Source of the DNA: Galeruca laticollis
Taxonomy: Eukaryota; Arthropoda; Insecta; Coleoptera; Chrysomelidae
NCBI GenBank assembly: GCA_963921935.1
Contig: OY998179.1
Coordinates: 25,541,114 to 25,605,113, forward strand
Length of the DNA stretch: 64,000 nt
Direction of reading: 5' to 3'
The notes beneath the pieces were generated by a model, which was not told where the DNA came from, ran no database searches, and was given only the letters and a program-made list of their open reading frames with translations. Below are positions 1 to 10,027 of this stretch, piece after piece (position 1 is the first letter of the stretch; every line of letters starts with the position of its first letter). The position numbers and the translations under genes are program-made.

Positions 1-64
1 AGAAACCGTGAGTTTAATTTAAAACACTAGTATATTATATTGACCTGAAAAATTAAAAGAGGGA

Positions 65-544
65 GCCAAGAAAAAAACCTTAGTTAAAATACTTGCTGTT
101 GCTAGTTCAGAACAGTGGAAGGCATTTTATAATGGTAAGAAACGGGCAAAAGAGCAGATAGAACAAGAAAAAGAAAATAGGAAGAAATTTCGCCTGGAAA
201 AGCTAAAATAAAAGTCAGCAAAACCAAAAAACCCAAGAAAACAGAAAATGAATAACGGATCCGAACTAAAAGAGACGAATTTCAATGAAAAAGATCCACC
301 ACTAAAGAGTGCCAACGAAAAAATGAATGCTCATGGAGACAAAATTATTGTAGACCTAGAGAAACATTTTAAGAAAGGAGATTATGTTATTGTTAATTAC
401 ATTGACCAAAAATTTCCAGGCATAATACTTGAAATAAGTGACGAAGAGGAGGCTTACGTAAGTGCTATGACCCCAAGTGGAAGCAGCTGGAAGAATTTAA
501 CGATATTGAAGAAAAAATTAGCAAGCCTTACTAATAAACAATAA
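65..544 (+). pseudogene. pogo/Tigger-type transposase, C-terminal fragment
   Basis: One reading frame runs from 65 to 544, broken by a single in-frame TAA at 209-211. The first part is a Lys/Glu-rich helical tail (KRAKEQIEQEKEN). The second part, from the ATG at 248, ends in a small module (KGDYVIVNY, FPGIILEISD, SAMTPSGSSW) that resembles the tail found after the DDE core in many insect pogo/jerky-like transposases; the pogo copy near 24.4 kb has a comparable tail (PEDFVLIKF). The DDE catalytic core is absent, so this is a dead remnant. It runs directly into a Penelope fragment. The family call is recognition of motifs, not a search. Confidence 0.55.
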
Positions 545-561
545 TAAAAGATAAAGAATAA

Positions 562-837
562 ATTTATATCGGTAGAACTTTTAGGAATTTTAAAACTAGA
601 ATTTCGGAGCACAAACGTAGCTATGACAACAAAAAATTAGATTCTAACTATTCAAATCATTTATTAGAAAACCAACACATTTTCGACCCAAATTTTGAAA
701 TTCTCCATGTAGTCGGTAAATCCTTTAGTTTAAATTTATTAGAAGCCCTAGAGATTAACAAAAATAAATATTCAGGTAATCTCCTAAACGACCAAATAGA
801 TATCAATCAGTCTCCTTTATTGAACCTCTTTACCTAG
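562..837 (+). pseudogene. Penelope-like element, GIY-YIG endonuclease end
   Basis: The frame opens right after a TAA at 559-561 and codes YIGRTFRNFKTRISEH, the second half of a GIY-YIG nuclease (YIG plus the catalytic Arg helix), then the usual C-terminal stretch ending INQSPLLNLFT and TAG at 835-837. The same domain ends the longer Penelope-like element at 46.9-48.6 kb (YIGQTLRNFENRYSEH), which confirms the family. The reverse transcriptase part is missing, so this is a 5'-truncated copy, as is common for Penelope-like elements. Reading frame is open but cannot be functional alone. Confidence 0.8.
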
Positions 838-1526
838 AAGATAGCTTAGGAATGTTTGTAGTGAATGAATTTCCAGGTAATATCTTTTAATACCATTGTT
901 AACCTTAGTAAATAGATTTAGCACTGTATATATTAAGACATTTTTATATTTTACCTTCATTCGTTTTGACAAAGCTACTGTGTTAGTGAAACGCGTCAAC
1001 AAGTTTAAATTGAACATTAGCTCAAATATATGAAGATTTAAACAAACTATATTGTTTTATTTCATCGTTCAGTATGGATCTTCATCAAGTAAAAGCCTCA
1101 TCTATTCAATAATAAAAGAGGTCTATTCAGGGTACCTGCAATTGAAAAGTTCATAAATATACAATAATTTCAACTTTTTATAACAATTTTTACTCCCATG
1201 TCACAATTAGGTTAAGTTTGTGTCCGAAATGCCGACACTGTCCGTTTTTTGTACCTGGGGGTGTCATTTTTAGCACTTTAGTTGGATATCTGTGTCCGAA
1301 TTAGGATCATGGTTTATACTTTTATATTTTATTTTTTAAGAAAAAAATTTATTTTCCTGTATTGTTTTCAGTTCTAAACATAAATAAATTAAATGTTCAA
1401 GAAATCAGATTAATTTTTTTCATTCGGGTGTCACAAATACGAACAAAGTTACCAAGAAAGTGAGTAAAGCTATTCCTTAAGATGTCTGAATTTGGTACAT
1501 TTACCTTATGTCATTATTAATAAATA
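838..1526. other. Unassigned AT-rich spacer
   Basis: No supportable gene. The stretch 1198-1330 carries repeated TGTCCGAA / GTGTC motifs of the style seen at pogo ends in this window, but I cannot pair them into terminal repeats. Confidence 0.4.
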
Positions 1527-1594
1527 TATTTTTCCGCAAATCGCTAGGAAATTTTGACATTCCTGTCAAAATTTCTTGAAGAAAAAGTCAGGAC

Positions 1595-1636
1595 TTCCTT
1601 ACTGTAAGGAAATGTCATTTCCTTACTGTAAGGAAA
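1595..1636. repeat. Tandem copies of a short palindrome
   Basis: TTCCTTACTGTAAGGAA (8-bp arms around one T) occurs twice about 24 bp apart, next to another small hairpin (TTGACATTCCTGTCAA, about 1554-1569). They lie just downstream of the tyrosine recombinase gene and could be recombinase or transposase sites, or simple hairpins; function is not shown. Confidence 0.6.
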
Positions 1637-1750
1637 TGATATTTCCGTACAGTTGTTAGTGTTCTACATAAATGATTGAAAACACATTGCTTATAAGGAA
1701 TTAATTTATATTTTGAAAACATCAAGTCATTGCTGAATACATTTTTAAGA

Positions 1751-2969
1751 TCAATTTGTTATATTTACAGTAATTTGACAGTTAGTACAATTATTGAACA
1801 TTGGAGGAACACTCTTAGAACTATGAGAAACATTTTGGACAACGTGCAGGGTGGTAGGGTCATTTTGTTGAATATTTTGTACTGTGAAAATTTTATTTGC
1901 CACCTCAACCTTATTGTTAAGCGATTCTTCGATATATCCTTCAACAACGTTTGATGACTTCCATCCGCCATGCCTCTTTAAACTAGTTATGTCGGTACCA
2001 GAGTCAACCAATATTGTTGCAGAAGACCGACGAAAGCAGTGACCAGTATATTCTGTCGGGTTTACCAAGTTCAAATAAGTAGCAACTATTTTGGGCATTT
2101 TTCTAAATTGATGAATTCCTACCACTTGTCTACAACCCTTTCCGCTTTGATATTTTTTGATATTTAAAGAAAAATCGGTCACTGTTCATATTTTCTGGTC
2201 TTAACGAAACATACTTTCGATAAACATTCAAGTAGATCTGATTAATTACAAATGATCTTGGTTTGTTGGTTTTCGAATCAGGTATGCTGATTAAAAGCTT
2301 AGATTCTAAGTCTTCTATATCGTGTACAGTCATTCGGACTAACTCATCCATTCTACAGGCCCCAGAAATACCAAATATTACAGCCACCTAAAAAATAAAT
2401 AAAGGTATAATCTAAATAGAAATTAAAACCTTGTAAATTACCTTAATCATTAAATTTTCTTTATCTGGAGCTTCCTGGATAAATTTTTCAATTTCTTCCT
2501 TCGTTAAAATCTTAGATTTCTTTGCCCTATAACCTTGAGCTTGCCGTTTCAATAAAGAACGAAGTTTTGAGTATGTAGATATATCTACATTGTGTTTAAG
2601 TGCAAGGGTTGACTTCAGCATTGAATAATTGGCCCATAATGTTGAAGATTTCATCTTTAAACAAAGGTCTAGGAAGTATGCCATTACAACATTTTCTGAG
2701 AAAGAACTCGTATTTTTACTCATGCGATAATCCATAAAACGTCTGTATGCATTTTCGTACTTTTCTCTTGATTTCTTTGGCAATAATTCTAATGAAGCAG
2801 TATTCACTGCCTCAACCAGCTCTGGAGGAGTCCCAGGAATGGAAATTTCATCATCACTTATCATTTTACTTTCGAGAACACCAGCAATTAAATTTATAAG
2901 CGTCAAGTTTGACAATTCAACCTCAATACGTTTCCATAGTAACCCAAGTAATTTTATTAGGAATTTCAA
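1751..2969 (-). pseudogene. Crypton-like tyrosine recombinase (broken)
   Basis: Read on the minus strand, exon 1 runs to 2442 (probable start ATG at 2864; SREKYENAYRRFMDYRM core-binding region), then a 54-bp GT-AG intron (2441-2388), then exon 2 with the catalytic-Arg block GISGACRMDELVRMTV. After SDRFFFKYQ a 10-bp duplication (repeated GATATTT at 2149-2165) shifts the frame; the rest continues in another frame with HCFRRSSATILVDSG, LKRHGGWKS and the catalytic Tyr block VEGYIEESL. All four tyrosine-recombinase signature elements (R, HxxR, H/W, Y) are visible. No DNA-binding partner domain or complete element ends are clear. The frameshift between the Arg and HxxR blocks makes it non-functional as it stands. 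A DIRS origin is possible but no reverse transcriptase is nearby. Confidence 0.8.
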
Positions 2970-3049
2970 AGCACCATTTATTTGGGAATAAAATTATCGC
3001 GTTTTTTTTAAAATCAATCAATATCTGTCGAATTTTAAACGATTTGCGG

Positions 3050-3212
3050 AAAAATAGTATGTTTACCTCGTAGGAAAAGCCACATTTCTGGACTCTGTGT
3101 TGCTAAGTCTCGGCTTTGTTGCTAAGTCTCGGCTTGCGCATCGACTTAGCAATCTTCACAGTCGTCCAGGAATGTTAAGCTTTTCCTACCCGGTAAACAA
3201 TGTACTATTTTT
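3050..3212. repeat. Small foldback MITE
   Basis: Two arms of about 60-70 bp form an imperfect inverted repeat: AAAAATAGTATGTTTACC and GTAGGAAAAGCC on the left match GGTAAACAATGTACTATTTT and CTTTTCCTAC on the right, and TTGCTAAGTC faces GACTTAGCAA. The loop contains a duplicated TTGCTAAGTCTCGGCTT. No coding capacity. Confidence 0.7.
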
Positions 3213-3764
3213 GTTTCATATTTTTATTGAATGCTCTGCACATTATATTGTTATAGATGAATTATAGTTTGCGGTGTGGTAACTATTTTTCCGTAATTTG
3301 ATTTGTGTTATGAGATATAGAGGAAAGGGACCTAATATGAGATAGCAGCCTATTATGAGATACCGTATTTTCTCCCCAAGTAAGAGTCTCCATTTAGCGA
3401 CAACCGCTAAAACTAACTCATCGGAACATCAAATGTCAGATCAGCTAGATTTATTCTCAGTTGCTCTTACGACCCGCCACGGGTACGTGTTTTTACGCAT
3501 TAGTGCAATACCAAAATTTTATTAGTGTTGAGTTTGACGTAATTTTTTTGTTGAAAAGGTGAAGAAACAAGTTTTTTATAATTGCTTTCTTGTATTGAAG
3601 TTGCTTTAGTGTTTAAACATATAAAACGCGTGGTTGAGAAAAAAATATGTAAAGAATTTTCACAAGAGATTCCTAATATGAGATACCTTGGTGCTCCTAA
3701 TATGAGGTTTCTCATATTAGGAGAACTTTTTTTTTCAAATAAATGCAACGAAAGCAATTTACAG

Positions 3765-5009
3765 ATGCCTAGAGATAATAAAAAAAGGAAGCAGTGGGAT
3801 AAAAATGCCATGTTAAAGCGGTAAGGAACACGGAGATGGGGTACCTGATGGCCTCTAAAACGTTCAATGTTCCGAAAGGTAGGCCTAGCTTTTTTAGTTA
3901 TTGTTTAATTTTTTTATCAAAATTTTTAATTTTCTGGAACCATTGAACGATATGTAAAAGACAACAGAAGTGCAGAGGACCTCGTAAAAATATCTTTGGG
4001 TAGGAAACAAGCTTTACCTGAGGTTTTGGAGAAGCAGTTAGCAGACTATTGCATTGAAATGGAAAAAAAAGTATTACGGTCTTCGGAGGAGAGATGTTAA
4101 ATATATGGCGTTTCAGTTAACAATCAGAAATGTTTAAGCCATCCCGTTAGCACAGGAAAGGAATCTGCAGGTTAAAAATGGCTCAGGGGTTTTTTAATCA
4201 TGCACCCGCAGTTGTCTGTACGTACACCAGAGGCAATATCTTCTGCGAGAGTTAAAGGGTTTAACGCCGAAAACGTTGCGCAGTTTTTTGAGATATTTGA
4301 AAAGGAGATGGAAAATTTTTATTTTTCTCCATATAGATTATTTAATGTCGACGAAACAAGCATAAACAAAGCAAAATCATCGGCTGAAAGGAAAAAACAG
4401 GTTTGTACCATAACATCACAAGAGAGGGGAAAACTCCTCACCGTTGTGACAGCCATGAACGCTTCTGATACTTTTGTTCCGCCTCCTCGTAAAAAATGTC
4501 GGAACACCTAATGCAGGGCGCACCTCCTGGATCAACATGGGCCTGCCATCCATTAGGATGTATTCAGACAAATATTTTTACGCAGTGGTTTTCACATTTT
4601 GTTAAGTTTACTAAACCAACAAAAGATGATACGATCTTGTTAGTTTTAGACGGTCACTATTCACACACACGAAACATAGACATGGCTAGAGTGAATTATG
4701 TTTCAATTGTGTGCTTACCACCACATGCCAATAAAATGCAGCCACTTGATGGCTCCACTAAAAACATATTATGCTCAAGAAATAGAAACATTTCTCAAAA
4801 ACTACCCAGAAAAAATTGTGACACACGACAAGATCTGCTCACTATTTGGGAAAGCTTATAATCGGGCTGCAACTATGGAGGCATCGATTAATTCATTTAG
4901 AAAAACAAGTCTCTTTCCTTGTAACAGAAATGTTTTTAGAGAAACTGGCTTTTTGGAAGAAGAGGAAAATCTACCTACACAAGAAAGAACTGATATAGAA
5001 TATGAATGA
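3765..5009 (+). pseudogene. pogo/Tigger-type DDE transposase
   Basis: From the ATG at 3765 the product starts with a psq-like helix-turn-helix region (MPRDNKKRKQW, then after one frameshift YLMASKTFNVPK), a probable intron at 3878-3942 whose acceptor looks mutated (CTG where CAG is expected), then GTIERYVKD, KQALPEVLEKQL. The DDE core follows in pieces: RLFNVDETSINK (first D), TILLVLDGHYSHT (second D), KMQPLDGS (third D). The C-terminal region includes INSFRKTSLFPCNRNVF. Several frame changes (near 3815, 4080-4200, 4490, 4755) and stops show it is dead. Family assignment rests on the VDET, LDGHxSH and QPLD motifs in order. Confidence 0.85.
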
Positions 5010-5305
5010 CAACAATATTTCAAATGTGTCATCAGATTTAGTTGTGAAGAGTCCAGAAAAACTATGTCAAATCCATCAATATCATCAGGCTCTGCCTACA
5101 ATAATTGCTCTGACAAAAGTGATAAACTTTTGCTAGTTTCTCCATAAGAAGTTTGTCCAGTGCTATCAACCTCTTCAAATCGTGATGAAAACTCTAATAA
5201 AAGAAAGGGCAAAGCAAGTTCAATAACATCTAGTCCATATAAAAAAAACTTGGAAAAATCTATTACCAGAAACTAAAAAAAAAGAAAGATGTAAAACCAA
5301 ATTCT

Positions 5306-5644
5306 TTGGGAACAACAGATAAAAAATCCAAGACTAAAAGTACCAAAAAGGCTGAAATTACATCGAGCAGCTCAGATTCAGAAGCTTCTGTGCATTATCT
5401 TGACTCGACTGATGAAGAGGATTACAATGATGCAGAGTCGTTTTTGCCATGGAAGATTTTCCGAAGACACCCGTGGAGAAGAGTGGGCTAGATGTATCGT
5501 TTGTTTTCAGTGGTGCCACGAAGATTGCAGCGAAGTTGATGGCACAACATTTGCTTGCCCTATGTGCGAAAAAAAAACAAGGAACAAAACAACTTTTGTT
5601 CGATTAAATTTTAGTGTTGTTACTTTTGATTCTCATTTTGATTA
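5306..5644 (+). pseudogene. C-terminal PHD-like zinc finger of the pogo transposase
   Basis: A Ser/Asp/Glu-rich linker (SSSSDSEASVHYLDSTDEED) is followed, after a frameshift near 5440, by GEEWARCIVCFQWCHEDCSE and CPMCEKK, a Cys/His zinc finger of the PHD-like kind that ends many insect pogo-type transposases. The same module, WARCTQCGRWAHEDCGE, ends the related fragment at 48.8 kb, and a decayed version ends the 60.6-63.2 kb element. It belongs to the same gene as the upstream DDE core. Confidence 0.75.
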
Positions 5645-5906
5645 ATTCTGAAATAAAACGATATATTATATCCTTTCAGTCCTCTTTTATTGGGAACCTA
5701 AACTATCTCATATTAGGGTGATTTTTTTTAATTTATTACCACTTTACAAAAATAGTTAACATTTTTAATAAATTTGATGTGTTAGGGTGTGAAGTATACA
5801 AAACGATCTATCGTTTAGAAATAAATCCACTTCTAAAAGTAAAATTTTTGCAAAATTATTCAAAAAAATAAAAAGGTGTCTCATATTAGGTCCCTTTCCT
5901 CTAACC

Positions 5907-6322
5907 AAAAATGTTGGCTACGGGACCAACAGTAATCTACGGAAGCGAAACGTGGATACTTAACAAAGCAGAGAAAGACAAATTAGATAGATGGGAGGAT
6001 ATAAGGGAACAAAAGAAGGATATATGTGGCTAAAAAGAACGAATAACGAAATACAGAATTTATTAGGGGAAGTAGAACTGAGTAAAATAATAAGATCCAG
6101 AAGAATAGGTTGGCTGGGACACGTACAGAGAATGCCAGATAGTGGAACGACCAAAAAATGATTGATATAGAACAAGGCGGAATAAGGAAGAGAGGCAGAC
6201 CAAAGAAAAGATGGAACGCAGAAGCGATAGAAGACCTAAGAGAGAGTGAAATCCACGACTGGAAAACGAAGGCAAAAGATAGGAAGGAATGGAAGGAAAT
6301 CACTTCTCGGCTATGGGCCTAA
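5907..6322 (+). pseudogene. LINE reverse-transcriptase C-terminal tail
   Basis: Plus-strand pieces read PTVIYGSETWILNKAEKDKL, then in another frame NEIQNLLGEVELSKIIR and RRIGWLGHVQRMPDS, then RGRPKKRWNAEAIEDL ... ITSRLWA, stop TAA at 6320-6322. The YGSETW, WLGHVxRM and GRPxxRW motifs are the hallmark of the C-terminus of RTE/craniofacial-2-like insect LINEs; the same motifs occur near 59.8 kb. At least two frameshifts. It abuts the right end of the pogo element, and I see no matching LINE sequence on the pogo's left flank. Confidence 0.8.
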
Positions 6323-6340
6323 AAGGCCGGCGTATTATAT

Positions 6341-9300
6341 ACTAGAAATATAGATTTTTTTTACTTTTTGGAGCTATTCTTAAAAGGGAAATTTTGATTT
6401 TTCGATTTTATATTAACAATCAAAGGTATTGAAAAATAAATAATGTAAATAAAGCAATCTGGATTTTTTTTAAATTATTGTTATTTTTTTTTTGTGTTTG
6501 AGCATCGACATCTAGGTCATTGTGCTCGTCGATATATCATTGGGGTAATTTATATTTTATAAAATAAATTTGTGGACTTTAGATAAGTTATCACCTGGTT
6601 AAGCTCGTCATTTTGGTTTCTAAGAATGTTTTCGATGTGGGGTATTTTGAGGAATTGTCTGTGAAAATTGAAGGCTGCACAAGTTAATATATGTTATTAT
6701 TTTAATTTTTAATGTTGATACTTGTATAACAATATTTTTTTCAAATTTTGAACTTTCAATATTTGAATAATTGATATAAATAAAAAATATATTGTTAAAT
6801 AAATAAAGAAAATTTATGAGAGTTTATTCCTTGATGAAAATAATGACTATTAAGAAAAAATCGTTTTTTAAAATTTTTTTAATGACAATAAACTCAAGAC
6901 AATTAACAATTTTTTGTGTCACTGAATATTAATAATTTTTTAAATCACTATTTATCGCGTTCTTTAATATTATGAAAACAATTTTTATTCCATTTTTATT
7001 TGTTTATTAAACACACAATTTGTTATAAACAAATTAATTTTTGTGCAATATTTTTTAAATACTACAAAATGTTATGAAAACAACCATACGGCTATTTTTA
7101 TTTGAAAAGTTTTTTCCTACATTTTATATAATTATTAAACATATTGTACTCTTGGACTTTTCTGCATTGTTATTAAAATAACTTATAAACTATTGAAGAT
7201 ACGACAAGAATACTCCAGGACTTTTTTGTTCTTCATAAAATAATGAATAAATTGAGCTTTGAAATTGACCTCTAACTCAATTATTTATTTACTTTTTTTA
7301 TTATTATTATCTATGATAGTTTCTAGACTAGAAATCTAGATTTTTTTTACTTTTTTGAGATATTCTTAGAAGGGTATATAGAAAAGATCCCAGTTTGAAA
7401 AATTCTCAAAATTTTATTTTTCAATTTTTTATTAAGAATCAAAAGTATTGAAAAATAAATAATGTAAATAAAGTAATCTGGATTTTTTTCAATTATTGTT
7501 ATTATTTTGTTTTTTCATTGCTGAAACCTACTTAACAATATTTTTTTTTAAATTTTTAACTTTCAATGTTTAAATAATTGTTATAAACAAAAAATGTAGT
7601 GTTAAATAAATAAACAAATTTTATGGGAATTTAAACCCCGATGAAAATAATAAGTTGAGAAAAAAATTGTTTTTTTAAAATATGTTTAATGACAAAAAAG
7701 TCACTTGTTACATTAACAATTTTTTTGTGGCACTGAATATTAATAATTATTTTTAAATCACTATCACGTTTATTAATATTATGAAAAAAATGTTTATTAA
7801 TTTTTTATTTGTTTATTAAACAAACAATTTGTTATAAACAAATGAATTTTTCTGCAATATTTTTTAAATACTACAAAATGTTATGAAAACAACCATACGG
7901 CTATTTTTATTTGAAAAGTTTTTCCTATTTTTTATATAATTATCAAACATATTGTACTCATGGACATTTCTTCATTGTTATTAAAATAACTTATAAACTA
8001 TTGAAGATACGACAAGAATATTCCAAGACTTTTTTGTTCTTCATAAAATAATGAATAAATTGAGCTTTGAAACAGACCTCTAACTCAATTATTTATTTAC
8101 ATTTTTTATTATTATTATCTATGATAGGTTCTAGACTAGAAATCTAGATTTTTTTTACTTTTTGCAGATATTATTAAAAGGGTATATAGAAATCCCAGTT
8201 TGAAAAATTCTCAAAATTTTATTTTTCAATTTTTTATTAAGAATCAAAAGTATTGAAAAATGAATAATGTAAATAAAGTAATCTGGATTTTTTTCAGTTA
8301 TTGTTATTATTTTGTTTATTTATTGATGAAACCTACATAATAATATTTTTTCAAATTTTGAACTTTCAATGTTTAAATAATTGTTATAAACAAAAAATGT
8401 ATTGTTAAATAAATAAATAAATTTTATGGGAATATAATCCCTGATGAAAACAATAACTTTTAAGAAAAAAATCGTTTCTTAAAAAATGTTTTAATGACAA
8501 AAAACTCACTTGTCAAATTAACAATTTTTTTGTGTCACTGACTATTAACAATTTTTTTAAAATCATCATCACGTTCTTTAATATTATGAAAAAAATGTTT
8601 ATTAAATTTTTATTTTTTTATTAAACAAACAATTTGTTATAAACAAATGAATTTTTGTGCAATATTTTTTTAAATACTACAAAATGTTATGAAAACAACT
8701 ATACGGCTATTTTTATTTGAAAAGTTGTTTCCTATTTTTTATATAATTATCAAACATATTGTACTCTTGGACTTTTCTTCATTGTTATTAAAATGATTTA
8801 TAAACTATTGAAGATACGACAAAAACATTCCAAGACATTTTTATTCTTCATTAAATGATAAACAAATTGAGATTCAAAATGGAGCTCTAACACAATTGCT
8901 TATTAATTTTTTTTATTATTGTCTATTTAATTTTTTATATTTTTTAATTTAATTTACTTTTCAATTATAAATTATTGAAAATACGATAAGAACGTTGTAA
9001 AGCTTCATTAATTAACTAATAACAAAAACATCTTACAGCGTTTATATCGTATTTTCAATATTTTATAAGATATTTGAATTAAAAAGTAAAACAAGTTTAT
9101 ATCTGGGAAATTATATAGATAATAAACAAAAAGTATTATAAATAATTGAATTAGAGCTCCATTTCTAAGATTAATTCGTTCATTATTTAATGAAGAACAA
9201 AGAAGTGTTGGAGTGTTCTTATCGTATCTTCAGTAGTTATTTTAATAACAATGAAGAAAAACAGAAAGAAAGTGATAACTCCAAGATGTTTAAAAATTAT

Positions 9301-9800
9301 ATAAAACATGGGAAAAACTTATCACATAAAAATAGACGTATGGTGTTTCCATATTATTTTGTAATATTTAAAAAATATTGCGCAAAAACTCATTTGTTTA
9401 TAACAAATGAAAATATTTTTTTTCGTATAAGAGAAGTGATAAATAATTATTTAAACCAAAAAGTTCCTCAGTATTAATATTTAGTAACACAAAAAAATTG
9501 TTAATTAACAAGATCGTTTTTTGTCTTTAAAATATTTTTTTAAGAAACCATTTTTTCTTAAAAATAATTTTCATCAGGAATTAAATTCTGAAAAATTTTT
9601 TTTTCCTAAATATTATTAACAGTGCATTTGTTTATGACAATTATTTGAATAATGAATGTAAAATTTTTTTTAAATTATTGGTATATAGGTTTCAGCAATA
9701 ACAAAACAGAATAATAACAATAATTGAAACAAAATCCTGATTGATATCTTTACAAATTATGATTATTTAAAAGTTTTCGAAATATTTTCAAAAAATCAAA
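6341..9800. repeat. Long complex repeat: direct ~808-bp units plus inverted arm
   Basis: Units beginning CTAGAAATxTAGATTTTTTT start near 6341, 7321 and 8129; the last two are exactly 808 bp apart at TTCTAGACTAG, and the first is longer because it holds a LINE fragment (6484-6684). From about 8990 the orientation flips: 9190-9790 is a diverged reverse complement of the same unit (for example AACAAATTTGTTTAT-type and TTTAGGTTTCAGCAAT-type blocks reappear inverted). The block is extremely AT-rich and has no convincing gene; the 95-aa frame at 9190-9477 lies in the inverted arm and is probably chance. It lies in the intron downstream of the host exon ending at 10028. Confidence 0.8.
6484..6684 (-). 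mobile_element. 5'-truncated LINE 3' end, antisense
   Basis: This is nearly the reverse complement of 41934-42130, the 3' end of the RNase H-bearing LINE in this window, including its stop region, 3' UTR (GTGTTTGAGCATCGACATCT here) and poly-A (poly-T here at the low-coordinate side). It interrupts the first ~808-bp repeat unit and explains that unit's extra length. Confidence 0.85.
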
Positions 9801-10027
9801 CCATTCTTTTTCCTCTCACGTAACTGTTTATATCTTTTTTGCAATTTTTGCCGGCCCCTATTGTCCTGTTGATCGTTTGTTCTAGATGCCTTTTCGAATT
9901 CAATGAGACCAAAATTTCGGTATTCCAGACTTTGTGAACCAGACTATAAGCCTTAAAAATTACCTACCTTTACATTTGCAATTTAAATACAAATACATTG
10001 TTATTAAACAAATTTTGATATACTCAC
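9801..10027 (-). other. Intron start downstream of the host exon
   Basis: The minus-strand intron begins at 10027 with GTGAGTA. I see no further exon of the host gene between here and the left edge of the window, so the next exon probably lies outside. Confidence 0.5.

Larger units (their letters stand above)
1527..3056. repeat. 17-bp perfect inverted repeats flanking the recombinase gene
   Basis: TATTTTTCCGCAAATCG at 1527-1543 recurs in reverse complement at 3040-3056, with no matching extension on either side. The pair brackets the tyrosine recombinase pseudogene. Cryptons, the known eukaryotic transposons with such recombinases, are generally described without long terminal inverted repeats, so the pair may mark recombination sites, a host element, or coincidence with the adjoining MITE. 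Confidence 0.55.
3320..5901 (+). mobile_element. Complete pogo-type DNA transposon (decayed)
   Basis: Perfect 23-bp terminal inverted repeats at 3320-3342 and 5879-5901 start GAGGAAAGGGACCTAATATG. Each end is followed by TA (3318-3319 and 5902-5903), the TA target duplication expected of the Tc1/mariner-pogo group. The core CCTAATATGAG recurs inside the element near both ends (about 3350, 3672, 3699, inverted at 3711 and 5703), likely transposase binding sites. Length 2.58 kb. The transposase inside is broken by frameshifts and stops. Confidence 0.9.

Noticed and set aside
9190..9477. 95-codon plus-strand frame
   Set aside because: It lies wholly in the inverted arm of the AT-rich complex repeat, has no motif, and the equivalent positions in the other units are not open.
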